This document shows positions 23,301-38,300 of a stretch of 64,000 nt of DNA, piece after piece (within the stretch, counting starts at the first letter, position 1; every line of letters begins with the position of its first letter). Position numbers and translations under genes: made by a program. Origin of the DNA: Congeria kusceri (taxonomy: Eukaryota; Mollusca; Bivalvia; Myida; Dreissenidae); the NCBI GenBank assembly GCA_027627225.1, contig CM051030.1, forward strand, positions 27,826,927 through 27,890,926. The letters run 5' to 3'. The notes below the pieces were generated by a model. That model was not told where the DNA came from. It did not search any database and worked only from the letters and a program-made list of their open reading frames with translations.

Positions 23301-26300
23301 GACGTGCCACTTGAACAGTTTCTGTTGCATCAGGACTACGCTTCCCCGCACACAACAGAAACAACAACAATCAAAATTGGCGTTATTGGCTTTGGCAGAC
23401 TTTCCCACCCCTCATACTCTCTAGACTTAGCTTCATTTGACTTCGGGATTTTCCCTGCTATCAAGTTTCAACTATAAGGTCAGAAGTTTAAAAGTTTACA
23501 TGAACTCAAAACTGCCACTGCAAGAATAACATCCCAGTTTGATGAGATGTGGTACCGAAATATATTTGACCAGTGGATCCACCATCATCGGCGATGTATA
23601 CAGCACAACGGAGAGTATTTCGAGAAAAATAACGCTTCTACCGACATCATGACGTCTTCGACGTCGACGCTCAACATTCTACGTGCACCGGGCCGCTGAT
23701 ACTGACTGTACACCATTGAACATTATTTGTACACACTTAATCACAACTGAATGAGATTTTTGAATATTATTAATGAATGATCGTTTATTGTTGTAGTTTA
23801 TTTTTTATCGCTATTCGATAAATTAACACAATGCTGTACACACAATGTACATTATTTTTGAACAACCCTCGTATAAGTGCATTTTTGCTTAAAGGAAATA
23901 TTTGTTTTGCTGAAGTTCGATTTCCCACCTTTAAAACTTTATAATTTGGCTTCTAATCCAATAGTGTACGACATCATAATGAAAACTAATTTGTAAGTAA
24001 CAAAATATTTTGTTCAAGCTAAATATGTTATGGAAACAGAATTATATACAAGCCCATTAATAAGTCTATCTTCAAGGGCCAGAAAAACCAATGAGGGTAG
24101 TAGTTAGGCGCACCAATTGTTAGTGCTTCTTAGCCAAAGTTCTATAAATAAACATGTTTATTAATAGATCTTTGTTTGAAGCCTACTAAGTCAAAATAGA
24201 TCATACGCTGCAAACTCTAAATTGTCCATAGTGCAGTTTAAAATTAATAAATTGCAGTAATTTGTTGTCAAAATATTCAGAATGAGAATTGGTAACAAGT
24301 AAAAACACTTATGCAATGAGCCAAATTAATCGATGTAGCACATTAATTTGGTGGTCTTATTCCAGGACACTCCGGTAAATATTTCTGTTACAAACATGTA
24401 AATAGCAAAAGTAGGGGTGTCATTAGCTTTAATTTATTTTTTTTATAAATTTACCTATTTACATCTTGTAATTGTAATAAATCACATGATATGCACATTG
24501 TAATACATATTACATACATTATCTTAAATAATTAAAATTTAAGGAAACGGGTGTGAAATTTTGCTGTTCTGAAGAAGGACTATTTCTGGTTTCGATTTAC
24601 TGACTAATAGCCGGCAAAGAAAATAAGTAGTTTTCCGCGATACCTGCTTTGGAAATTACCCTCCCAAAAGACCGTTGGCTTCTGCCAACAGTCTAAAAAA
24701 TCTAAATGGGAGAGTGGTAATCATTTTCAGAATCATTAATCTTGAAGTTACCCGGAACTACCAGTGATTCAGAACTCCTTCAATGACTCAGACTGTATAG
24801 CCTGTCATCTTCTATTGGGAGGGGGGGTTTCAAAAATTGAGCACTGCTGAGGTAGAGTATCTAGCTTTTTTCATGGTTGTGAGACAGCAAACCAGGATCA
24901 TAGATTGTATGAAACTGTACTGGCATTTAAAACGTTGGATTAATAATGCTTAAGTACCAAATTCATACCGCTAATACAGAAAACAAGAGGGACAGGTGGC
25001 CCTATAGCGCTCACTTGAGTATGAAGATCTGGGCCTTGCGGTTACAGGTTTTCAAGTCATTTTGATATTTAAGTCTATAAAAACCATATGACACCTCTGG
25101 TGAGGCCAGTTTTGACTTCCGTGGCATAATTTCAACAATCTTCAAAGAGAAGCACTGTACCATATTACATGCCAATTATTAAACCTCTGGTATTTGCAGT
25201 TTACATTGTTTAAGTCCACTTGCCATATAAGTTTACAGAAACCGTGTAACGCTGGGCTTCTTTTTACCACAGGGCTATTTGAACAATCTGTGTAGAGGAC
25301 CACTATACAATGTTTCATGCCAAATATGAAATCTCTGGGCCTTGTGGTTTCAGAGGAGAGATTTTTAAAGCCCACTTGCCATATAAGTCTACTGATCCCC
25401 AGACCGTGGCAACTTTTTACCCCTGGGTCATAATATGAACTATCTGTGTAGAGGACCACTATAGGATGCAACACACAACACACAAAACCTTTTGGCCTTG
25501 GCATTTCAGAGATTTTGTAATCATTTTGCTATATAAACCATGTAAAGGCATGTTGATGCATATAACGGCAAACTTTTGCTGCCAGCCTGGCGGCCGTGTT
25601 TTTTTAAATAAATATAAATATTTGAAGAAATTTTGTAGAGGATCACCAAAGGAATGTTTCTTTAAAATGATTTTGAAATCTAGAAAGTGGTTTCTGACAA
25701 GAAGATTGTTCAAGTTCCAATTACAGTTATATTTGGGTAAACCTCCTGGCGGCAATGTTTGTTAATAAATCAAAATTATTTGAAGGAATTTGGTAGAGGG
25801 TCACTCAAGGTATATTCCTGAGATTTTTTTTTTAAATCCAGCTAGTGGTATCTGAAAAGAAGAGTTTCAAATGTGCCTTTACAGCCAAATAAAGGCAACA
25901 TTCCCCACGCCATGAAGGCTATGTTTTTTACAAATAAAAAATTATTTGTAGGAATTCAGTAGACGGACACCCAATGACCATTTCTGTGAAATTATTTCCA
26001 AACTGAAATCCAATGAGTGGTTTCTGACAAAGATTATCAAAGTTGCCTATATAGCAATATAAGGAAAAAGTTCCCAACCCCCTTTCAGCCATGTTTTTAA
26101 TGAATCAAAATAATTAGAAACAATATGGGAGAGGGTCACCCAAGGAACATTTCTTTGAAATCCAGCAAGTTGTTTCTGACTAGAGGGTTATCAAAGTTTG
26201 CTTGTTTTTTTTTTATTCCAGCCAAGTTTGGTTGAAATATGCAAAGCAGTTTCAGAGAACTTATTTGAAGCAATCGTTTATAACAAACAATGAACACACA

Positions 26301-29300
26301 AGGGATGGTGACTGACCACAATTGCTCAACGTGAGCAAAAACTAAATGTCCTTTTTTAACAAATGAAAAAAAAAATCCACTCACAATAGCAAACAAGGCA
26401 TGCTATCGAAAGAGGTACTTACCATGCTTTTGCGTGGTAAATGTTACTGCTGAACTGTGTGTTGAATTACCAATTGCGTTACCAGCAAACACTTTAACCA
26501 TATACTCATTTCCAGGTTGCAGGTTCTTTAAAGTGATGCTGTTTTCAGATGTTACTATCTCTGACGACCAAACTGTATCAGTCTTCTTCTTTAGTAGCAC
26601 ATAGAATGTTTGTGGAAGTCCCCCATCAAACCCTGGTCTCCATGTTACGACAACAGAGTCAATTGTAACAGTATGTTGTTGGTATTCTAATCCTGTTACA
26701 GGTTCAGGTTTTGCTGAAATCAATAGTTATATTTATGGTATTGCTCATTGAAGACTTTATTGGATGTTGCAAATATGCATGATATTATTTAGCACAAAAT
26801 TGACTGTAGTTTGTCAACAATGCACAGACTCACTGAATAAACAGCAACCACCTGTCATTATTTATTTATTAAGGCTAAAAAAAGTTCATGATTTGTTTCT
26901 CAGGCAGAGCCACAACGCTTTTCTATGGCCCGCCACAATTTTGATTTAATATGAAAAATAAATATTTACTATTTTTTGCTAATAGTGTCCCGGTTTTTAA
27001 TGAGCAATCCAAAAATATGTTTAAAAAAATAAAACTTTGCAGAAAGTGTTTCTAATGGGCATGTTACCAAACAAAATACAAAAACTATGCATTTAAATCT
27101 GTTCATTATTAACATTTTGGTAACTTGCTATCGTCTATTTTCCGTATGCGATAACTGGTGATTACTCTGGAGTAAACCACCATGTACATTGTACTATGTT
27201 CCGTTTGTACCAAGCACTTTTGAACAATGCCTTTCCTAAATAAGAAACAGATTTCGGACGAATCAACGTCATAAACGTTCATAAGAACTATTACTAAAAT
27301 TACGATGTATTGAATTAGATCGAATGGACAGCGGCTTAAAATTAAATGAATTCGCATTTTAACATCGTGGAAGAAGACTAACCCGGTAGAGATTTTGGTA
27401 TTTCCAGTAACTTTCTTCCTGTCTGATTGAACTATATAAATCGGATATACACAAATTGTGAAATACTGTGTCAATTTTGAAAAAAACAAGTCATATTTGT
27501 TGATTTAAACTTTCGTTTGGTAGCTGCTTTTGCTTGTGTAATAGCATTCCATATTTTTTGAAGAAAATCTGTGTCAATATAAGTCCTATGGAAGCAAATG
27601 AAAATGCCAGCTGCAGTGACAAGTGTTGATTTTCTTTTCCAAATATTATTGGTGATTTATAAAAAATATGAATTACGAAAAGATAAATTCTATAAAAGAA
27701 GTACTTTAATGCTGATGATATATAAATTTGAAGGCACTTATGTTAATTATGAACATTCAAATTTATTGCTTGCATAAATGACCTTGTGTGAATAATAAAT
27801 CTATATTTAGAATTTTATAAACTGGGATGCTGATGTTGTTATTAAAACGTTAAATTGTCTTTAATCTGTACTTATTTACTTGTTTTAATAAGCCATTACA
27901 TAGCGACAACAGAAAAAGTAGGAGAAAAAAAAATACTTCAATAAAAACAATTTGCACTCAATTAAATTTTTGGAAAAAGTGCCCGAGGAACAATTCACTA
28001 CAGGTATTTTTTTAGCCTTATGCAGATAGTGACAAATGCACTTGCCGTTAATGACTTCCATTAACAATTTGCAGCTAATTTGGAGTGGTGTGTTTGTAAT
28101 ATTAACAATCATGTAACTATACCCACACATTTAACGCAACATATATAAGCCCAACATGAAACAATATTACATTTTTCACATTCCACTTAATCAGAACATG
28201 AATATTCTTGACAAAATTTTGGCAGTTAAATAAGAGGTTTCCTATTATTGATTTAATATATACTTTACTTCTTATCTACAGGCTAAACTTATTTCAAGGA
28301 CATAACTCTAATATAAAAAACAAGAGTGCCAAATGGCCCTAAAGTGCTAATTTAAGTATAAAGATCTGGGCAGTTCAGTTTCATGAGAAGACTTTAAAAA
28401 TCATTTTGATATTTCAGTCTATATAAACTATGTGACCCCTAGGACATGGCTACATTTTACCCCTGGGGCACAATTTGAACAATCTTAGTAGAAGACCACT
28501 ATACAATGTTATATACCTTACATGAAACCTTTTTAAAGACAACTTGCCAATGTAATCCAAGGTGGGGGCCAATTTTACCCCGGGGCCACAATATGAACAA
28601 TCTCTGTATACAACCAAGTTAAGATGTTAAATACAAATTACAAAACCACTGGACCATAAGGACCATGAGGTTTCAGACTAGAATATTTTTTCACTGGGCC
28701 ATGAGGTTTCAAAAGAGAATATTGTTTAAGTCATTTGGCTATTTAAGTCAATATAAACCATGTGACCCCCGGCACATGGTCACATTTTATCCCAGGGGCA
28801 TACTTCAAATTATCTTTCAAAAGGCCCACTATACAATGTAACATATCAAATACGAAACCTCTGGGCCTTGTGGTTTTAGAGGAGAAGACTTCTAAACCCA
28901 CTTGCTGTATAAGTCTATAGAAATATGTGACCCCCAGGGCATGCCCATTTTTTACCCCAGGGACATTATTTGAACAATCATTGTAAAGGACCACTATACG
29001 ATGTTACATACGAACAAAACCAATGGGCCTTGCGGTTTCAGAGGAAAAGATTCTATAAGGCCACTTGCCATACAAGTCATTTTGCTATTTGTAGAGGACT
29101 ACTAGAGGATGTCACATACAAAATATGAAAGCTCTGAGCCTTGGGGTTTCAGAGAAGATTTTTAAAGTCATTTTGCTATTTAAGTTTATATAAACCATGT
29201 GACCCCAGGGCTTGGCCACATGTTACCCCCGGGCCTTGCATTTTTAGAGGAGACGAATCTAAAAGTCCACTTGCCATACAAGTATATAGAAAACATGTGA

Positions 29301-32300
29301 CCATAGGGCATGGCTTTCTTTTAACCCCAGTGCCATACTTTGAACACTCTTTGTAGAGGACCACTAAAGGATGTTACATACCAAATAAGAAACCTCTCGG
29401 CCTTGCGGTTTCAGAGGACAAGTTATTTAAAGTCATTTTGCTATTTAAGTCTACATGTATACAAGAGCACCGCCTACAGGTGCTGGACGCTCGACTTTCT
29501 CATATTTGATAGTACTCTAGGTCATTGAGTCTTTTGAATTTCAAGTCAATACCTTTTATAGATATTGATAAATTTGAGCTAAAGCAAACAATTTTAATTT
29601 GAAAAAAAGGGCAATAACTCCACCAACATTTTTGATATTAGTTCACTCATCTTGTCTACAGAATGGGTTCATAACTGTGATCGAGTATTTTGTGTTTCAA
29701 GTCAATACCTCTTACAGATATTGTGAAATTTGATCTAAAGCAAAATTTTCAGTTGACAAAAGGGCTATTACTCAAGCAAAATCCTTGAAAGAGTTACCTC
29801 CTCATGTCTACTGAATAAGTTCATCACTGTGATCAACTACTTTCAGTTTAAAGTCAATACCTCATATAGGTATTGAGAAATTTGACCTAAAAGGAAAATT
29901 GCAAGTTATAAAGAGTAATAACTCCAACAAAATAGTTCAATGAGTTGCCTCCTCTTGTGTGCAGAATGGTTTCAGCACCATAAAACAAGTACCTTGAGTT
30001 TCAATTTAATGTCTTTGACAGTTATTGTGAAATTTTATATTTACCACACATTGTCAAAATAAGCTAAGTTGTCATTCCAAACAAGGGCACATAACTCTGA
30101 AAATACAAATCACAGGGTTACCTACCTTGTTGTAATAGAGTGCCCTTTTGATAGTGAACAAGTATTGACAGTTGCAAATGGACACCTTTGATAGTTTTCG
30201 ACAAATGGACTCTGACAAAAAATTTAACCAAAAAACTTTACTAACACTGACGCAGACGCTGATGCAGACACTGATGCAGACGACAGGGCGACAACAATAA
30301 CTCGACTTCTTTTCTTCGAAAAGTCGAGCTAATAAACCATGTGACCCAAGGGTGTGGCTACTTTTTACTACAGGGGCTAATTTGAACACCCTTTGTAGAG
30401 GACCACTATAGGATGCTACATACCAAATACTAAACATGTGTATCTTGCAGTTTCAGAGAAGATTTTAAAAGACATTTTGCTATTTCAGTCTATACAAGTG
30501 GGCCACAATGGCCCTAGGTCGCTCACATGAGTTTAAGGCATCATAATGGCTTATAACAAGAGGACCAAAAGGCACTAAACCACTTACATGACTATAAAGA
30601 TCTGGGCCTGTCAGTTTCAGGAGTAGATTTTAAAAGTCTATATAAACTATGTGACACACAGGGCACGGCCACTTTCTACTCCAGGTGCATAATTTGAACA
30701 ATATTTGTAGGGGACCACTATAAAAAAAATTAGCCAAATATGAAACCTCTGGGCCTTGCAGTTTCTGAGGAAGAGATTTTCAAAGCCCACTTCCCACATA
30801 AGTCTATAGAAACCATGTGACCCCGGGGTGTGGTTTCTTTTTACTCCAGGGACATCATGTACAATACATGTAGAGGACCACTATACAATGTTACATACAA
30901 AATATGAAACCTCTGGGCCTTGCAGTTTCAGAGAAGATTTGTAAAGTCCAATTTCCATATAAGTCTATACAAACCATGCGACCCCCGGGGCGTGGCTAGG
31001 TTTGACTCCAGTGGCGTAACTTGAACATTCTATGTAGAAGGCCAATATAAGATGTTACATACTAATTACGAAACCTCTGGGCCTTACGGTTTCAGAGAAG
31101 GAACTTTTTAAAGTCATTTTGTCATTTAGGTCTATACAAACCATGTGACCCCCGAGGTGTGGCCTCTGTTTACCCAAGGGGCATCATTTGAACATTATTT
31201 GTAGCGGACCATTATACAATGTTACATACCAAATACAAAGCCTTTGGGCCTTGCAGTTTCAGAGGAGAAGATTTTTAAAGTCCACTTGCCATATATAAGT
31301 CTATATAAACCATGTGACCCCATGGGCGTGAACAGGTTTGACCCCAGGGGCATAATTTGAACAATCCTTGTGGAAGATCACTATACAATGTTACATACCA
31401 AATACAAAACCTCTAGGTCTTGCAGTTTCAGAGAAGAAGATCTTTAGTCATTTGCTATTTAAGTCTATATTTATTATGTGACCCCTGGGGCTTGGCCACT
31501 TTTTACCTCACAGGTATTATTTAAACAATCTTTGTAGAGGACCACTATACAATGTTACATACAAAATTTGAAACTTCTGGGCCGTTCAGTTTCACAGGAA
31601 AACATTTTAAAGTCCACTTGCCATATATAAGTCTATACAAACCATGTGACCCCCAGGGCGTGGCCAGGTTTGACCCCAGGGGCATAATTTACATAATCAT
31701 TGTAGAGGATCACTTTACAATGTTACATACAAAATATGAAACCTTGGGACATAGCGGTTTCTGAGGAGAAGATTGTTAAAAGTCATTTTGCTATTTAAGT
31801 CTATATAAACCATGTGACCACTGAGGCGTGGCCAGTTTTGAACACAGGGTCATCATTTGAACACTCTTTGTAGAACTCTACAATACAATGCTACATACCA
31901 AACACTAAACCACTGGGCCTTGCAGTTTCAGAGGAAAATATTTTAAAAGCCATTTAGCTATTTAAGTCTATATAAACTATGTGAGCTATTTGGTGAGGCC
32001 AGTTTTGACCCCAGGGGCATCTTTGAACAATCTTTGTAGAGGACCACTATACAATGTTACATACCAAATATAAACCCACTGGGCCTCAGTGTTTCAGAGG
32101 AGAAGATTATTAAAGTCATTTTGTTATTTAAATCTATATAAACAATGTGACCCCCGGGGTGTGGCCAGTTTTGACCCCAGGGAATCATTTGAACAATCTT
32201 TGTAGAGGGTCCTTATACAATGATACCAACCAAATACCAAACCTCTGGGCCTTGCGGTTTCAGAGAAAAAAATTCTCAAAGTCATTGAACTATTTAAGTC

Positions 32301-35300
32301 AATATAAACCATGTGACGCCCGGGCGTGGCCAGTTTTTATCCCATGGGCATCATTTGAACAGTCTTTGTAGAGGACCACTATACAATGTTACATACCAAA
32401 TATGAAACCTCTGGGCCTTGCGGTTGTAGAGGAGACGATTTTTAAAGTCATTTAGCAATTTAGGTCTACACAAGAAACGTGGAAATTCCATGAAAACCAA
32501 ATTGTTCAAACAAAATGCAAAAAAGTCACCACAATAATGAAAGAAAGTTCTGGGTGCCATATGCATTCCAAAGCCAGGTCTCGTTATAAGGTATCTATGT
32601 ACGAAGTTTCATTAAAATATCTCAATGCGTTTTAAAATTATTGAGCAGAAACTGATTTTGTATTTTCAGTAACATTGACCTTGACCTTGATCTCACCCAC
32701 CTCATATGCAATCCCAAGCATGGTCTAGATACAAGGTATGCATGTATGAAGTTTCATTCAAATATCTTGATGCATTCTTAAGTTATTGTGCAGAAACCAT
32801 TTTTTTTATTTTTATTAATGGAGACGTGACCCCACCCACCCTATATGCAATTCCAAGGGAGGTCAGGACATAAGGTATTAATGTATGAAGTTTCATTAAA
32901 ATATCTTGATGCATTGTCAAGTTATTAAGCGCAAACCGTTTTTCTATTTTAAGTAACGGTGACCTTGACCTTGATCCTACCCACCGCGTATGCAATCCCA
33001 AGAGAGGTCTCAATATAAGGTATCTATGTATGATGTTTCATTAAAATATCTTGATGCGTTCTCAAGTTATTAAGCGGAAACCATTTTCTATTTTTAGTAA
33101 CTGTCACCTTGACCACAACATATGCAATCCCGAGCAAGGCTTCGATATAACGTATATATGTATTATGTTTTATTAAAATATCTCGTTGCGTTCTCAAGTT
33201 ATTGAGCAGAAACCGTTTTTCTATTTTTAGTAACAGTGACATTGATCTTGACCCCACCTACCCCATATGCAATCCCATGCGAGGTCTCGTTATAAGGTAT
33301 ATATGTATGAAGTTTCATTCAAATATATTTCGATGCGTTCTCCAGTTATTGATCGGCAACCGCTTTTCTATTTTTAGTAATGGTGACTTTAACCCCACCC
33401 ACTCTATATGCAATCCCAAGTGAGGTCTCAATATAAGTTATCTTTGTATGAAGTTTCATTAAAAAATCTTGATGCATTGTCAAGTTATTGAGCTGAAACT
33501 GTTTCTCTATTTTTAGGAATGGTGACCTTGACCTTTACCCCAGACCACCCCATATGCAATTCCGAGCGAAGTCTTGATACAAGGTATCTATGTATGAAGT
33601 TTCATTAAAATATCTTGGTGCCTTCTCAAGTTATAGAGCGGAAACCATTTATATATTTTTAGCAATGTTGACCTTGACCTTGACCCCACCCACCCCATAT
33701 GCAATCCCAATCGAGGTCTCAATATGAAATATCTATGTATAAAGTTTCATTTAAATATCTTGATGCCTTCTCCAGTTATTGAGCGGAAACCGTTTTTCTA
33801 ATTTTAGCAACGGTAAACTTGACCTTGACCCTACCCACTCCATATGCAATCCCAAGCAAGGTCTCAATATACGGTATCTATGTATGAAGTTTCATTAAAA
33901 TATCTCAATCCGTTCAAGAGTTAGAGAGCAGAAACGAAAAGTTGACGCCGCCAAAAATTCGCCGCACGACATACCCCAATCTAATAACCAAAATTTTTCT
34001 TCAAAACATTTGGTTAATAAACCATGTGACCACTGGGGCGTGGCCAGTTTTAACCCCAGGGTCATTGTTTGAACAATCTTTGTAGAGCACCACTATGCAA
34101 TGATACATACCAAATATGAAACCTCTGGGCTTTGAAGTTTCAGAGGAGGATTTGTAGTCATTTTGCTATTTAAGTCTATATAAACCATGTGACCCCCGGG
34201 GCGTGGCCAGTTTTGACCCCAGGGGCATCATTTGAACAATCATTGTAGAGGACCACTAGAGGATACCACATACCAAATATGAAACCACCAGGCTTTGCGG
34301 TTTCAAAGGAGAAGATTTTTGCTATAATTTTTCTATTTAAGTCTATATAAACAATGAGACCCCCGGGGCGTGGCCAGTTTTGACCCCAAGGGTATTATTT
34401 AAACAACCTTTGTAGAGGACCCCTACACAATGTTACCAACAAAATACCAAACCTCTTTGTTTGAGCCTGTATTTTCATGTCCATTCTATATCTCATGTGC
34501 CCTTTAAAGGATTTTCATGAAACTTGCCTCAAATGTTTATCACATTGAGGCAATGTGCAGAAGGCATGAGACAGTCACACCACCTCAAGGTCAAGGTCAC
34601 AACTGAAGGTCCAATATTTGAGCCTCCATTTTTGTGTCTGCTCCATAACTCCTATGCCCTTTGAAAGATTTTCATACAAATTGGCTCAAATGTTTATCAC
34701 ATTGAGGCGATGTGCAGAAGGCATGGAGCAGTCTTGCCACCTCAAGGTCAAGGTCACACTTTAAGGTCAAATGTTTGAGCCTCCATTTTCGTGTCAGCTC
34801 CATATCTCAATTTCTGAAACTGTACTTTCATATCTGGTCCAACTGTGCCAGATTAAAGTCAGTGTGATACTTCAAAGTCACCTTTAAAATCTAAAGAAGG
34901 ATCACGGCGGGGGATATAGCTGTCATTTGGACTGCCATGTTAGCTACGGTGACCTACCTATTTATTTAGTGGACGAGAACAATTTCAACAACTTTGGAAG
35001 AGAATCAATCATCGATAAATCCTGTTTAGTTTCCTAGCAGTTTAGGAGATGTTGTTTGAATGAAAATGTTGATGCATGACAGACAAAAGGTGATCATAAA
35101 AGCTCACAACGTACTCAGGGGAGCTAAAAAGTTATAGTACCTAACTCTGCAATTCCTCTCAAAACTTTTTATATGAAGTTCCAACTGATTCCCTTCAATT
35201 ATGTTGAAGTGAAGCACCACAAAGAAACAGGAAACATACAGTTCGGCTTGCGCAGATTTTGCATTTTGCATTTATTTTTTTTGCATTTGTCGCTGCAGAT

Positions 35301-38300
35301 TCTTATCAACCCGAAAATTGCCACTGAATCCGTCCGCTGTGATGAAAATTATATTGTCTAAGAGACTCAACAGGAGGAAGTCACCGTGACTCGCAGTGAC
35401 AAAATGCGGCATTACCACCGGGATCTTATCGTTACGATCTACAGTAAATTTGGATTTTAAACTGTTGGTGTCAAGAAAATGTACTGGTTAACATGTATAT
35501 GTACATGAATATAAAACTCTGAAACAATATTTTACATTGCATTATGTTGACAGACTATAAAAACAAAAAATTAAGATATTAAAGTGACCCTAATATTTTG
35601 TTGCTATATGCATATTGTATACTCAAATGTTTTACTAAATGTGTATGTACAATCAAATATATATTATTAATATATTGTATTGCTCACTGAAGCATTAATT
35701 TTATTACAGTAGATCACCGTTATTTCGAACACCGTTAATCCGAATTCCTCGTTATATCTGGGTTTTTTTCGGTCCCAATTTATTCCTTCTTATTTTAATT
35801 AGAATTTTGATGTTTAATTAGAACTCTGTTATTTCTAATTATCGCTATTTCAAACCCATTAATCCGGTCCCAACAACTGTTTTTCAGTGCATTTATCAAT
35901 TGTTAATTCGAAGTGAGTTCTCACTATAAGGTATCTATTTATGAAGTTTTATTAAAATATCTCTTTGCGTTCTCAAGTTATAGAGCGGAAACAATTTTTC
36001 TATTTTTAGCAATGGTGACCTTGACCACACCCACCCCATATGCAATTCCAAGCGAGGTCTAGATATAAGGTATCTATGTATAAAGTTTCATTAAAATATC
36101 TCGATGCGTTCTCAAGTTATTGAGCGGAAACCGTTTTTCTATTTTTAGCAACGATGCCCTTGACCTTTGACCTGTTGACCGGAAAATGTATACGCGTCTT
36201 CCTTTCCTCCTGAGTAAAACCAGCATACCAATGTAATGATCGTAGGTCAAAGAGTTCTCTCGATATCTTGTGGAAACAAAATGGTCTACGAACAGACCGA
36301 CCAACCTACCGACCGACCGACCGACTGACCGACGGACAGGTGCAAAGCACGATACCCCCACTTCTTCAAAGGGGGGCATAATAATTACATGATCTAATTA
36401 TTATTTTCCTGTGACAGTTCCTTGGAAAATTATATTACACAATACACTATTACGGTTGTGATGTACAAACTTGAAGAGCGCCATATTTTGAGACTAATTT
36501 CACAGTTAACAATTTAATTTTCTGCTTGTGCGATCTGCTGTGTACCAAACTGACACATATGTCACTTAAATTATGAATTTTAACCTCAATTATGTTAAAA
36601 TGACTGACAAAGATAGTAACAATGTTATATACATGTATTACGTAAAAATGCTAGTGATTATAATAATAATAATAATAAATAATAATCATCATCATAACAG
36701 TAATAATCATAATAATAATAAGACATCTACATTTTTATTAATATCAGTAAGTTTGTCATGGTTTTTAAAAAGACACATTAATTGAGAAAACTGGTTTAAT
36801 ATGCCTAAAAAATAAAAACGAGGAAAACAACACCGCGATCAATATAAAAATCGCCGCGATTTTTATATTGATCGCGGATGTTGTTTTCCTCGTTTTTATT
36901 TTTAGGCATATTAAACCAGTTTTCTCACCGCGAGGTAAGAGTCTTGAGGTGAACACGGATTTCTTTTATCGGGATCTATCCTGGTTATTGGTGATTGGTG
37001 GTCGGAAAAAGAAACCCAACGATTGTCCACCCTAGATTAACGTCTGCGGCAACATTGCGGAAAATACAAAATCCACGCGAGCCGTGCTGTATGAACAGAG
37101 AAATAAAATGCGACCATTGCATACATTCTTGTATTGGAAAGCTGTGTATAAATAAAGTAACAATAACAGGGGTGTGAAAATATCAAAATTACTCACTTGT
37201 CCACGGACAAGTTCAAGTCAAGTAGGTTCTTGTCTGTAGCCAAAGAGGCTCGTCCAAATACAACTATAGTTTTAATTCCAGGCATTCCTCATATAATTTG
37301 TCATTAAAAAAGAAATGAAACACAATTTGTAATTGTTGTTAAATTATACAATTATATAATAACAAGAAATGTTTGTAAAACATGTATGCCCCCCAACTTG
37401 CAGACAAGATGTGAATATGTGCAATTGTTAAGAAATCTTTTTAATATGCAATCCCAAGTGAGGTCTCAGTATAAGGTATCTATGTATGTAGTTTCATTAA
37501 AATATCTCAATGCGTTTTCAAGTTATTGAGCGGAAACCGTTTATCTGTTTTTAGTAACTGTGACCTTGACCTTGATCCCACCCACCCCATATGCGATCCC
37601 AAGCGAGGTCTCGATGTAAGGTATCTATGTATAAAGTTTCATTAAAATATCTCAATGCGTTCTCAAGTTATTGAGCGGAAACTGTTTTTCTATTTTTAGT
37701 AACGGTGACCTTGACCCCACCCACCCCATATGCAATGCCAAGCAAGGTCTCAATATAAGGTATCTATGCATCAAGTTTCATTAAAATATCTCGATGAGTT
37801 CTCAAGCAATTGAGCGGAAACCGTTTATATATTTTTAGTAACGGTGACCTTGACCTTGACCCCACCCACCTATATGCAATCTCAAGAGAGGTCTCGATGT
37901 AAGGTATCTATGTATAAAGTTTCATTAAAATATCTCAATGCGTTTTCAAGTTATTGAGGGGAAACCGTTTTTCTATTTTTAGCAATGGTGACCTTGACCT
38001 TTGACCTGTTGACCTCACAATTTATAGGGTTCTTCCTTTCCTCCCAAGTAACCAGCGTACCATCTTTCATGATTGTAGGTCAAAGCGTTCTAAAGATATC
38101 ATGCGGAAACGAAACGGCCTACCGACCGACCGATAGACAGGTGCAAAGCAAGATACCCCCACTTCTTCGAAGGGGGGTCATAATTAATGATTGACTTGCA
38201 CATTTTATATAATTTTCAAACACTGACATCATACTTTTTTTGCAGACAACTTGACATGAAAGGCTTACTTGTCCGAAGGTAAAATTACCAACGTATTACA

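Larger units (their letters stand above)
28320..35131 (+). mobile_element. Composite of nested hairpin-ended repeats, main array ~167 bp unit
   Basis: Begins ACAAG (28320-28324) then TGCCAAATGGCC. The main unit contains GACCACTATACAATGTTACATAC, the words CTCTGGGCCTTG, TATTTAAGTCTATATAAACC, ATGTGACCCC and GGGGCATAATTTGAACAAT (each written in parts). Spacing between 31045 and 32376 is 163-169 bp. The array is interrupted at 29461-30331 and 32470-34016 by other elements. Additional 5'-type starts occur at 30494 and about 30557. A second array with TTTATCACATTGAGG (34535, 34692) follows, and a decayed 3' end with AGCTCAC..GAGCT closes it near 35131. Confidence 0.75.

Noticed and set aside
27109..27489. 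126-codon minus-strand ORF
   Set aside because: Long but with no motif, no splice fit to the neighbouring IgSF exons and an AT-driven residue mix.
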